Assembly: GCF_030272615.1 (NCBI RefSeq)
Contig: NC_081407.1
Location: 266,857,574-266,921,573 of the forward strand
Direction of reading: 5' to 3'
Length of the DNA: 64,000 nt
Source of the DNA: Cryptomeria japonica
Lineage: Eukaryota; Streptophyta; Pinopsida; Cupressales; Cupressaceae
Each line of letters starts with the position of its first letter. Within the stretch, counting starts at the first letter, position 1. Below, piece after piece: positions 38,346 through 48,519 of the stretch. The translations under genes were made by a program, and so were the position numbers. A model generated the notes under the pieces. It searched no databases. It saw nothing but the letters and a program-made list of their open reading frames with translations, and was not told the origin of the DNA.

Positions 38346-38779
38346 TGGAATTTCTTCTTCTTCGGTGCAATTCTTCTTGGATAAAGGAATTCATCTCTTT
38401 GTGCACTGTTCATTCTAGTGCCCTCCACAAGGCCAGGGTGAAAATTCCTCCTGAAGAAGGAATTCATTGTTTTGTGAATTGTCCATGTCTCCTTTTCAAC
38501 ATCCCTATTTTTTAGGGATCCTCCTAAAATTTAGGAGCCAGGTTCATTGGATGGGGAATTTCATCCCGATTCTGAATCTATAAAATTTTCCATACTTTGT
38601 CAAGATCTAGTGTCTAAAAATAGCAAATTCAAAAATTCGCCCGAGGGGAATCTTGCTTTTTATTTCTCCTTGACTCCTTGGATTCCATGCCTCAGGCAAA
38701 ATTTCAAATTTTTAGCTTGGGTGAAATTTTCACCATGCCAAGGATTCATGGATTTTCCTTCTCTCCTTGGGAATCTCAT

Positions 38780-39540
38780 TTTAGCGCCTGACTCCAGACT
38801 TGGGTGCATTTTTGCTTTGTCTATGGACTTGCGGATTTTTCCACCTCTCCTTGGCTTCTCCATTTCAATGCCTGACTCTAGACTTGGGCGCATTTTCGCT
38901 TTGTCCATGGACTCGCGGATTTTTCCACCTCTCCTTGGCTTCTCCATTTCAGCGCTTGACTCCAGACTTGGGCGCATTTTTGCTTTGTCCATGGACTCAC
39001 GAATTTTTCCACCTCTTCTTGGCTTCTCCATTTCAGCGCTTGACTCTAGACTTGGGCGCATTTTTTGCTTTGTCCATGGATTTGCGGATTTTCCTCCTCT
39101 CCTTGGGATCTTCAATTCAGCGCTTGACTCTAGACTTGGGCGCATTTTTGCTCTGTCCATGGATTCGCAGATTTTCCTTCTGTCCTTGCCTTCCTCATTT
39201 TGGCGCCCAACTGCATACTTGGGCACAATTTTCACTCTGCCATGGATTCATGGAATTTTCCATTTATCCTTGCCTGACCCATTTTGGCACCCAATTGCAT
39301 CCTTGGGCGAAATTTTCACTATGCCATGGATTCATGGAATTTGTCCATCTATCCTTGCCTAACCCATTTTGGCGCCCAACTGCATCCTTGGGCGGAATTT
39401 TCACTTATGCCATGGATTCATGGATTTTCCTTCTGTCCTTGGGAATCCCATTCTGGTGCCCAATTCCACATCTGGGCGGATTTCCACTCTGCCATGGATT
39501 CATGGAATTTTCCATCTTTGCAGTTTTGGAATAACTTCTT
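38780..39540. repeat. 84-bp tandem array, nine copies
   Basis: The word CTTGGGCGCA or a variant recurs at 38799, 38883, 38967, 39051, 39135, 39218, 39302, 39387 and 39472, giving spacings of 83-85. Each unit carries GCGC-flanked TCTAGA-centred sequence and CCATGGA. Because 84 is a multiple of three, frames stay open: plus 38547-39362 and 38800-39534, and minus 38660-39235. These peptides are by-products of the repeat. Confidence 0.95.
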
Positions 39541-41398
39541 AAACCTTGGTGAATTTTTGAGCTTTCCATTTTAGGCATAGGCTTCCAACACTTGATCAAT
39601 TTTTGGCTCTCTGTCTGTTGACTGACTTCCTGGAATTAGAAATGTCTGCGAACGTCTGATCCTTGTCGCCTTGTCTAACTAACCCTACAAGTACTAACTT
39701 TCCAAAAATAGAAACCTTCAAAGTGTCAGTGTTAGACCCCTAGACAGGGTGCAGGAATGACTTACTAAAAATAGAAACTTACTAAAAATAAGTTTGATTT
39801 TTGGCAAAATGATGACATTCCGGGACCCGGAAAAATCCCTAAAAAATAGGGACTTTCTATTTTTAGAAAGTTGCTCCGTTTGGGCTCAAATTTTACTGAG
39901 AGGTTCCTTTAAGGGTCCTGATTCCAGTTGTATGTTTAGTTTCTTCAAAATCCTAACTGAAACCCCTAAAATCTAGGACAAAAGGCATAAACCCAAAAAA
40001 CAAGACAAAACAGGCCCTAGACTTGGCCAAATTTGCTCAAACGAAAGGCAGACTTGACCAATATGACCCCCAAACACTTGCAAAGCAGATAGATTGACGA
40101 GACTGCTGCAAAAAGACCCCAAAAACGCAAGCCAAAAGACCGGGAGGGCCTAAAAAGTAGGGGGTCCCCATTTGCAATGGGGCGATGTGTGAAAACGTCA
40201 CAACAAGTATATCTGAATTCCCAGTCACCAATGCTTACAAAGAATTGTTATTATTGAAAACTTCTTCACACAATCTGCATTCAACTTCTTCACACACTAA
40301 CTCTTCTTTCTCAAGATGTTCTAAACATACGATCTTTACACACCCGATCACAACACACTTCACACACCAACTCACCTTTCTCATCAATTGCAAAATAAAT
40401 AAATAGAACAACACCTCCTCTCTTGATCGGTAGAAACTATTAACCGTCAACAGTTAGGAGGTTGCAACTAACCAATCAACCAAACTTCCGTACAGCCAGA
40501 CATAACAAATTTATACATACCGATGACATTTAAGGAGTTTATAAAAACAACCAAGAAAGGATTTAAAAGACTTTGTATAGCCAATACTTATGACAGCGAC
40601 ACTATTAATACCAGATTGAAGTACAAAATATCTTCTATCACCATATCAAATAAGATCATTGTTTTGAGATCACGTGTCAGTAATGAAGAAAAGTCCGATC
40701 TTCAGTGAATGTATGTATACAATGTTTTGTGATTGCTGCCGGCAATGAAAAGCCCGATCTTCAGTTTGTGTTTCCCGGCACAATGATATTTGCTTCAACA
40801 GACCTTTATTTGCTTCAGATTTTTTATTTATGCCTCATACTGATATCGACATTCCATAGAGTGTCCCGCAAGAATGATCTACTGTTAATAGCAATATAAA
40901 ATTCATTGATGGAAGTGCAAGCTTCCATGAATGACACACACAAAATATACCCCCGTTGTTGGTTTGACAAAAAGAATATGAATCAAGAATGTGAAACGGT
41001 TATTCAAATCATATTGACTACGATTCATGATAACAAAGGTATGGTATTCATCACCAAACATCCTGCATTTTTCAGAGTCGAATTTCTGCATGGTATCTAA
41101 GTGTTTGACATCAATGACAAGTATTCTATCACATACCTCTTCCTTCAAAAGAGACACCTCTTTTAAAAACATAATCCTTCAAATTGCACCTCTTGAATGT
41201 TTATTTTCTTTAACAAATAAAATATGCTTCTTCATAGTCGTACCTACTTTAATCATTCTGCTTTTTATAATTGTGCTTGATCACTGCCACTTAATCTTAT
41301 TTTACCACTGCCTTTTTAATATTTTTTCTTTCTTATTCATCTATAATCATTGACTTTAAATAACCCTTAGTCGCTTCTTCTAATAATCCTGATCATTG

Positions 41399-41410
41399 CC
41401 TTTATATAGG
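41399..41410 (-). promoter_or_regulatory. TATA box of split minus-strand LTR
   Basis: The minus-strand sequence is CCTATATAAAGG, itself palindromic. It is the only TATA-like site in the block and would initiate transcription leftward. Confidence 0.5.
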
Positions 41411-41540
41411 TTGTCTCTATTACTGTAAATCGCACCCTTTTGGATGACTTCTTTAATAAATCAATTTTCAAATAAACCGCAACCTTTATCTTTGTCTAAT
41501 GTATCTCCAATTATCGGATATCATCTCTTCAATAAGCGCT

Positions 41541-41859
41541 TGTTGACGGGAATAATCATTATGTTATGTTGTTATATTATGTTTATGTTGTCGTCGGTAA
41601 TAATGAGTTACGGCGGTCAGTTAGTTAGCCGACGGGTAGGTAGTTGGAGTCGCGACGGTTGTGTCGCACCCCTTCGGGTATTATATATTGTGTACCTTTT
41701 CTTCGAAGTATCATGATGATAGTTGTGTCAAATGTAATGTTATAAGCACTTGATGTACATGGACTGTTGAATTAATATAGAGACTGGTTATTTAATATAT
41801 TTCCATTATGTTATGTGCATTTCTTTCTGCATTTAACCATTTACTCGAGAGGGCAAACA
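41541..41859 (+). mobile_element. Short 5' LTR of a Tat-like gypsy element
   Basis: 319 bases from TGTTGACGGGAATAATC to GAGAGGGCAAACA, with a TATATATTG at about 41683. It is followed at 41860 by TTTGGTGCCGCTACT, which resembles the TTTGGCGCCG-type primer site of plant Tat/Athila elements. No matching 3' LTR was found nearby. Confidence 0.6.
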
Positions 41860-41878
41860 TTTGGTGCCGCTACTTAGA
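41860..41878 (+). other. Probable primer-binding site (Tat/Athila type)
   Basis: TTTGGTGCCGCTACTTAGA lies directly after the LTR's terminal CA. It matches the TTTGG.GCCG.T core usual for these gypsy lineages. Confidence 0.55.
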
Positions 41879-41989
41879 CGAACTCGGGAACGGAAGACAC
41901 GGATGGCGCACAGACACAATGGGCCTACCCGTTGGTGAAGTAAACCCGGAGGCCGACGACGCGCGGAGGCATAAATCCCACCAAGTGCC

Positions 41990-42193
41990 GTGTGGACAGC
42001 GTTGGAGGTTAGCCCGGCAGTAAACCGGTTGATGAACCACCTCCCCCGGTTGCTTGCACAGGCATTGCTGGCACAACAGGCCCGCCTGGAGGAGATTGCC
42101 CAGGAAGAGCGACGACAACAAATCCTGCAACGCTACGAAGAGAACAACCGACGGGAAATGGAACGAGATGGCGCCAGGCCAGGAGGAAATTGA
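41990..42193 (+). CDS. Small upstream ORF in Tat-like element, tentative
   Basis: A 67-codon frame lies between the primer site and the longer frame at 42315. Its second half is charged and helix-prone (EEIAQEERRQQILQRYEENN), compatible with a coiled coil. Extra small ORFs before gag occur in Tat/Ogre-type elements, but I do not recognise this one. The region is GC-rich, so an open frame by chance is possible. Confidence 0.3.
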   Translation: MWTALEVSPAVNRLMNHLPRLLAQALLAQQARLEEIAQEERRQQILQRYEENNRREMERDGARPGGN

Positions 42194-42314
42194 ACCTTGT
42201 AATAATCCCGACACACTGCTGATATAAATTGTGGCCGAAAGGCAAAATAAAAATAAAAATAATAAAAGTTTTTTTGTGTACATGGCGTGTGTTTGCTGTG
42301 TATGGAAGTGACTT

Positions 42315-42968
42315 ATGCCCAATAGACTAAATAAGGACAAAAATAAAAAGATACAGAGTGACAAATGGGAAGTGGCACAAACTGCGTTGAATCTCAGACA
42401 GCAGATAGAACGAAGGCGTAGGCTAAGGCAGCTTGCCGAGGGACGACCGGCCGAGGGGTTGCCCGAAGGGAACCCAGGAGGTGTCACGGAGGTTGCGGAG
42501 GCAGAGATAGACGGAGAGAACTACACTGTCTACACTGTTGTAGGGCTGCCAGAAGGAGTCACGGAGGGTGCCGAAGGCGAACTCTACAGTTCGCCAGAAT
42601 ACCACCGTAGGGTAAGAAGCCGCGAAGAGTTGGTGGAACAAACAAGGCGAAGTCTAAACCTGATCGACGCTACCAGAGACTTGCTAAAGAATTTGTCCAT
42701 TTCAGAGGACAACCGGAGGGAGACAACGGAAGGTGACGGTACGACCGAAGGTGCCGAGGGAGCACAAAGGTACCGTACGGGAGGCAATTTGTTTGGTTCG
42801 GTGTCAGCAACTTTTTCCGGAGGACCCACGAGTGGAGGTTCAGTTGCAGGAGGCGGAGGATCGCCAGGTACAAGCACACAAGGAATTAGAGGAGCGAGAC
42901 GATATAATTATTTCAAATATAGTCGGCTGCCATTCTTAATCACGTTTGTTGTATTTAAACCAAAGTAG
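42315..42968 (+). CDS. Gag-like N-terminal ORF of Tat-like gypsy element, truncated
   Basis: A 217-codon frame starts at ATG 42315 and is uninterrupted. It has a basic start (MPNRLNKDKNKK), an Arg-rich helix (LRQQIERRRRLRQLAEG), acidic TEGAEGE repeats, a second charged helix (REELVEQTRRSLNLIDATRD), then a Gly/Ser-rich end (FSGGPTSGGSVAGGGGSPG). After about residue 195 the sequence turns AT-rich and Phe-rich, so the last roughly 20 codons are probably read-through into flanking DNA. Position after an LTR and primer site suggests the N-terminal part of a gag polyprotein. No capsid domain or zinc knuckle remains. Codon use is much more GC-rich than its surroundings, so this insertion looks younger. 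Confidence 0.5.
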   Translation: MPNRLNKDKNKKIQSDKWEVAQTALNLRQQIERRRRLRQLAEGRPAEGLPEGNPGGVTEVAEAEIDGENYTVYTVVGLPEGVTEGAEGELYSSPEYHRRVRSREELVEQTRRSLNLIDATRDLLKNLSISEDNRRETTEGDGTTEGAEGAQRYRTGGNLFGSVSATFSGGPTSGGSVAGGGGSPGTSTQGIRGARRYNYFKYSRLPFLITFVVFKPK

Positions 42969-43530
42969 TCGGAAACTCCTTTGCCTGTCCCTGGGTGCAC
43001 GTATCCCCGTATCCAGAATGGATACATATCCAATACAGCCCAGATACATTTCCGATACTGTACCCACACATACCCAGAAAACCTTGATTTTCCAACCATG
43101 CCAAATACTATGTGATTTGATTTTTAAAAAAATTGACGTAAATCTTCCTAAATTTAATTGAAAAAACCTTCATTCATGCATTTAAAAAAAAAAAAACTGG
43201 TATAAACAAAACTCACACCAAATGAGAAAGACAAATGAAATGGTTTTCTATTTCAGTGACTCATTTTTTGGGTTATCTTCCAATGCAACTCTAATATTTT
43301 TGCATATTGTAAATTGTTAAATCAACTTATAATTATTTATTTAGCATTTATGTTTCTATATTGCTTTTGAAGTAATGAAAATCTCCTCTATAAACTTAGA
43401 AAATTGTTTTAAATATATGTGTATGTGTTTTATATGAATGTCGTATCCATATTGCAGGTCTTAAAAAATGGCCGTATCCGTATCCGTATTTGTATCCGTA
43501 TCTGTGTCCATGCAACTTTGATTTAAACTC
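42960..43530. mobile_element. Dispersed repeat with GTATCC-rich ends, tentative
   Basis: The left end has GTATCCCCGTATCC and GGATACATATCC (about 43000-43035). The right end has CCGTATCCGTATCCGTATTT (about 43472-43500). The AT-rich centre has no coding sequence. Clustered short repeats at both ends are typical of subterminal repeats of plant DNA transposons. No convincing terminal inverted repeat or target duplication was found. Confidence 0.35.
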
Positions 43531-44648
43531 TTAGTTGCTCTTCTTATTATAACCAATGCATAATAAACATAGTCGCTACCTTAGATGAGGTGGTCATGCA
43601 TAGATTACATTTTCCCTTGCTAAGAATCGCTGTTTGTCTCTTTTCTTTAACCACTGCTGCTTAACAAACATAGTCGAGCTTGCTTATCAAACATTGTCTT
43701 CCTTAAAACTTCACCCTTTGTGTTTACTTTCAATCAGACCAAGCACTTAATACCCTTCTTTGCTGTAAGATATCGCTGCTCTTACCAATCAGTCTTAGTC
43801 AACTTTTTTGTCCAAGTCAACTGCTTAGAATGCAAGACCTACTAACAATTCGAAGGCATAATTGAGTCATGGAATCTGTCATGAAAAAGTCACAAGCCTC
43901 CTGTTTGATGAATGCATGCTGACATCCTTATTTAAATTGCTCCATAATTACATCTCTTCATTCGCTGCTTATGGTTTCTCTGCCTTGTCTATTCTTTAAA
44001 GTCGTCTGTCTTGAATTTCTTTATGAGGATTTGATGTAGTCTTATGTAGTCTATGCCTTGTTAAACAAATTTGTTGCTTACAATAAAACTAATCGTCCTT
44101 GGTAATCTGCAAACTTGTCTATGTTCCCATACTCAGCAAACTAATAATCATCATTTGTAATCTGTCATAAATTCGACCACCATGTTAATCTCATTTCTTG
44201 TCTTGTCTTTCTAACTTCAGTCCCTGCGACTTATGATTTTCATTGTTGACTAATCAAACTTGTATCATCAAGGTCATTGCACCACCTTTTGTTCTTTGTT
44301 GTACATGTTATATCACTGCCATTGTTCATGTATTGTATCATTGTGTTTAACATACAATTTACTTGGCTAGAATGATGGACCACAATCTGGATACAACTAA
44401 ATCTATTTTGCAGATATCCTTTATCATAAATATCCTTCACTATCAAACCATTTGGTTCCAATTGCATCAACTTCATATAAAGATAATACAAGGAGCTTTC
44501 TCAAAGTATTAATGGAACTGTTTTGTCTAGTAAACTTATCGCTGCATATTGACATCAATAACAATATTTCCACTCTTGACATCAATGACAAATTTATCTA
44601 TAACATTGTCTTCTTACCTTCTTGACATTAATGACAACATTTCGAACA

Positions 44649-45026
44649 ATAAGTTTCAAAGCTTCTAAGAAAGTGAAGATTGAAGAGTCTGAAACAAACA
44701 ATGAATCATATGTAGAGGACATTCACTTTGTGGGAAAGCTAAAGAAAGATCAGACAAGAACAAAGACAAGTTATCATTTAAATGTTTTAATTATGGTAAG
44801 ATAGGGCATTTTGCTACCAAGTGTACATTTGCAAAAAAGGATAACAGTGATGATGAAGATCATGATAACAAAAAGAAAGGGAGCAAACCTCATGAATACA
44901 AAAAGAAAAAGAACTTCCATAAACACAAGAAAAGCCTTTATTCAAAGAGGGACAACAACTCATCTAAGGAGAGTAATGAAAGTGTTTCAGATGGTGATAG
45001 AGATGAAATTCTGTTTATGGCAATAG
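44649..45026 (+). pseudogene. gag: Ty1/copia gag, C-terminal part with zinc knuckle
   Basis: It resumes with SFKASKKVK, a usual linker before the knuckle. A frame change near 44770 leads into the CCHC knuckle at 44783-44824, whose second Cys is Tyr (CFNYGKIGHFATKC), so zinc binding would be impaired. The acidic and Lys-rich tail ends in DEILFMAIES, a hallmark of this copia group. Same strand and family as the gag piece at 35251-35717. Confidence 0.75.
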
Positions 45027-45990
45027 AAAGTTAGAAACAAGTGTTGATGTCAAGAAAGATGAAGACAATTGCGTGAAAGATCTAGAAGAACAAGAAGACA
45101 CTGAAATTGAAGTAGATCTTGAAGAAGAACTAATCTATGCCCAAGTAAAATAAAAAAGCTCATGAAAAAGATTAAGAAACAAGACTTGCAGTGTCAGAAA
45201 TTTGAAGAAGATGACTGATTCAAAAGCAAATATGTTGCAAAGCTTGGAGGAATTAGAGAAAATTATCATCAGTTTGAAGATTCAGCTAGAAGAAGCAAAA
45301 AGGATAGAAGTGGTGGGATCCTAGTTGAAGACAAAGGAACAAGACAGTGAAAAGTTAGACTCTGAAATTGTTTCCTTGAGGAAGGAATTGGGGAAAACTA
45401 ATGAGCTAAACAAAAGTTTGAAGTGTGAGAAGAATCCTGAGATCCTAGATAATATAATCAATCGTCAAAGGTCATCAGTCATTAAGACTGGGCTTGGCTA
45501 TGTAGAAAATCAGAATCCAAAGGTTACAAAACCTCCTAAGAAGACAAATTTAGAAAAGCTTAAAAGATATGCCGATGAACACAAAGGATTTGTTAGGAAT
45601 AGGGTCAACAAGAACAAAGAAGATGATTTTACTCAAAAAACCAGCAAGCATAACATGGGTTTCAGATCCTTTGCTCCAAGACTATCCCATTTGACCAAGT
45701 TCCAATACTCTCTCTGGTTATTGTTTTTTCTATAATCAGTTTGATCATAGGGCAGCAGATTGAGGGCAAGCACAAGAAATGATTGTATGATGAATAAGAA
45801 CATAAATTATGTAGGTTTCTTGAATAGAAACTACAATTCATTTGCTCCTTTAATGAATTACAATGTTATATGCTACAAGTGCAATAACTTGGTCAGATAG
45901 CACATTTTTGTAGAAGTGGTTTTGTGGAACCTCCTAGAAAGGGGAAAGAAAGTGGATACCTATGTTGAGAAAGAGGAAGAGCTTGCAAAA
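45027..45990 (+). pseudogene. Copia gag-pol linker, coiled coil and second knuckle remnant
   Basis: Charged, heptad-like sequence (EKLDSEIVSLRKELGKTNEL) is followed by the conserved VIKTGLGYVENQNPK stretch, usual between gag and protease of this copia type. A second knuckle remnant, CYKCNNL, lies at about 45871, with its downstream His/Cys disrupted by stops and a frame change. Confidence 0.65.
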
Positions 45991-46079
45991 GTTGGAAAAT
46001 GAAGCAGAAGCAAGAAAAACAACAAAAAGAGAGGCCTATGCTTGTGCAAACTGTCTTTCATGCCCAAGATGAAAAAAAT

Positions 46080-46208
46080 CAAAGGTATATTGATAGTGGA
46101 AGTTCAAGCCACCTGACAAGGGATAAGGGCAATTTTCTTAGCTTGAAGAAAGTAGATGGTGGCACAATGAAATTTGGTGATAATACTACAACAAAGGATA
46201 GCGGGTAA
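46080..46208 (+). pseudogene. Copia aspartic protease remnant
   Basis: RYIDSGSSSHLTRDKGNF matches the plant copia protease active site, with the catalytic DSG intact at 46092-46100. The frame ends at 46208, after which order and frame are disturbed up to the integrase. In an active element it would cleave the polyprotein. Confidence 0.75.
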
Positions 46209-46467
46209 AGATACTCTTAGTCTTGATAATAGTAAGACAAAAAAATAATTTTTTTTGTATGTTGAAGGATTGAAGCACAATTAGTGTGAGTCAAATGTGT
46301 GATCAAGGATACAACCTCACATTTCATGCTCAAGGATGTGAGATCACGAAGGCAAGCATAGGAAAACTTGTTGTAGAGGCAAGTAGAACAACAAATAACC
46401 TATAGTTATACAACCTCAGTGAGATCAAGGGAGAAAATGTTTTGAGGTACAAACATATGAGAATTGG

Positions 46468-47595
46468 TTATGGCATAAAAGAATGGGACATATGAACTTT
46501 GATAATCTTGTGAAGATTAGCACCAAGCAAGCTGTGAGAGATATGTCTAAGATTGCTAAACCTTCAAACACTCTCTGCAAGCAATGTTAGCATGGGAAAC
46601 AAACAAGGGCAAGCTTCAAGACAAAGAAGTATTCAACAAGAATTCCATTGGACATTGTTCATATAGACCTCTGTGGGCCTACAAGAACAAAAAGTTTGCA
46701 AGGTGAAAGGTACTTTATGTTGCTTATTGATGCATATTCTAGAATGACATGGGTTACTTTCTTGAAAGAAAAATCTGAGGCATTTGATAAATTTAAAGTT
46801 TTTAAAGCTTTGGTTGAGAATGAAACTAGTTTAAAGATTAAGTGCTTGAGATCAGATAGAGGAGGTGAGTTTACCTCTAATGAGTTTGAAGACATCCGTC
46901 AGTATCATGGATTAAAGAGACATTACTTAGCTACAAGGACTCCACAACATAATGGAGTTGTAGAAAGGAAGAATAGAACTGTGCAAGAGATGGCTAGAAC
47001 AATGTTGAATGAATCTAAACTATCATACATCTTCTAGACACAAGTTGTTCACACAACAATTTACATTTTGAACAAAAGTCAGATTAGAATAAACAACTAC
47101 AAAACGCCTTATGAACTGTGGAAGGGCTAACCCGCAACAGTCAAATATTTCAAAGTGTTTGAGAGTAAGTGCTACATAAGAAAAGATGATGAGGACTTGG
47201 GCAAATTTGATTCCAGATCTGATGAAGGTATTATCCTTGGGTATTCTTCTAGAAGCAAGGCTTATATATGTTAAAACAAAAGATTGCAAAAGATTGTAGA
47301 GAGTGCTGATGTAAAAGTGGATGAAGCAAGGCATCAAAAGGAGAAATCACAAGAGGACAATCAGTTAGAAGAATCAGACTATACAGAATAAGGAGAAGAA
47401 GAAAAAGAAGTAGAACAAAAAGATACAAGCATGGGCTCAAAGACACCATCTAAATTTGTTCAAAAGAATCATTCTGAAGATCTAATTCTTTGTGATTTAG
47501 ATGTTGGAATTCAGACCAAAAGAAGACCTGTAAGGACATTTGAACGTGCAAATCTTTACTTAGTAGCGACAAGTGAAATCAGAGAGAGTTCTTTC
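46468..47595 (+). pseudogene. Copia integrase (pre-integrase zinc finger and catalytic core)
   Basis: A single frame runs throughout, broken by stop codons only. LWHKRMGHMNFDNL and LCKQC form the HHCC zinc-binding module, with a stop at 46588. The catalytic core follows: HIDLCGPTRTKS, LIDAYSRMTWVTFLK, SDRGGEFTSNEF and TPQHNGVVERKNRTVQEM, which contain the D, D and E positions. A stop at 47035 interrupts IF.TQVVHTTIYILN. The C-terminal region (GYSSRSKAYI) has more stops, and the reading fades near 47595. Reverse transcriptase and RNase H, expected next in copia order, are absent. Confidence 0.85.
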
Positions 47596-48337
47596 ATTGG
47601 AATAACTCTGCCGATGAGAGGGATCAAAGGCATCAAGTGGTCGTTGGGATAAGTTTTGAAGGCGGAATAGAGACAAGATGTTAACCCGATAGTTAAAGCT
47701 ATACCAATGGAGCTTTGAGAAACCGACTTCGGGTTAGCTATAGCGATGAGCATTTTTTGCAGACCGCATAACATGAAGGTTAGTCACAGCATGGAAACCG
47801 ACTGATCTGTGCAGACCGATAGTCCATATGGATCTTGACCGACCTTGACCATCTGAATTGGATGAAGAATAAAAGGACATGTGGCTCCTTGGTGGACAAA
47901 ACAAATCAGATATGCTGTAGTCGGTGATGGTGGATCTCATATAGTCGTCAAACCTGTCCGGGTAGATCGATAAGATGATAGTAATCTCATTAATGGCGAC
48001 TGAGTTGCAGATGCTTGATGGGCTTGAGATGATTGACAGAGGTAGGATCATATTTGGAGTATAGATCAAGCTTGCTAAAAATAGCAACCTTGTGACAGAA
48101 AGAGAATCGAACATAACCCCAAAGGGTAGAAAACAAAGTAGGGGCAGTTGATTCAAAAGATAAAATCCAATCTACTGCAGACCGTATTCAAGAAGGGCAG
48201 ATTCAGATTACTAAGTTTAGTAATCTATGTACTGATCAACCTAAAGATAGATGAAACACATTTAATGTATGTAGTCAGTTTGAAATCATTCTGTATACAG
48301 AGAATAAGATCTTGTTGAAAAAGATAGTTGATAGTAG
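47596..48337. other. Unclassified 0.74-kb segment
   Basis: Sequence with repeated GCAGACCG words (near 47760, 47810 and 48177) and many CGAT/GATC steps separates the truncated integrase from a gypsy LTR start. The word pattern resembles LTR sequence, but no terminus was identified. The minus-strand frame at 47734-48156 has no recognised domain. Confidence 0.4.
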
Positions 48338-48519
48338 TGTTGTGCGTTGCACACGCTCCCTATCGCCAACAGGGTCCCCCTCTTTTTGGTTTTTAGCCTT
48401 CGCCCTGTTGAGTTCTACGCAGGGTGTCTCGCGTCTTTTTTGAGTGCCCATAATCAGTCCATGGGACAATGTTGTCATAAGCGTAAGCTTGGGGATCTGC
48501 AAGGTGAGTTTATCGCTCA

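Larger units (their letters stand above)
36838..40205 (-). mobile_element. Minus-strand gypsy-type LTR with U3 arrays
   Basis: On the minus strand it starts at 40205 with TGTTGTGACGTTTTCACACA and continues with ATTGCAAATGGGGACCCCC, the same start as the LTR at 60175. U3 then holds an 84-bp array (38780-39540) and a 57-bp array (38040-38345). A TATA box is at 37374-37382, and R/U5-type sequence runs left to 36838. The 73-codon minus frame at 36840-37061 lies downstream of the TATA box and is probably untranslated leader. The U5 end is not seen because a copia LTR abuts. Confidence 0.65.
40206..44648 (-). mobile_element. Minus-strand LTR, split by later insertions
   Basis: On the minus strand it starts at 44648 with TGTTCGAAATGTTGTCATTA and runs left through repeated TTGTCATTGATGTCAA words. 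It is interrupted by inserted material at about 41541-43530 and reaches a TATA box at 41399-41410. It then continues to 40206, where a gypsy LTR begins. The start resembles copia LTR starts elsewhere in the window. Frames inside it (40185-41353) are not convincing genes. Confidence 0.45.

Noticed and set aside
38547-39534. Frames of 271, 244 and 191 codons on both strands as repeat-protein genes
   Set aside because: They are open only because the 84-bp unit is divisible by three, and they overlap on both strands.
41870-42487. Minus-strand frame of 205 codons
   Set aside because: It crosses the primer site and opposes the better supported plus-strand gag-like frame; the GC-rich composition explains its openness.
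47734-48156. 140-codon minus-strand frame
   Set aside because: No recognised domain, and it lies in LTR-like sequence next to a truncated integrase. A role could not be supported.
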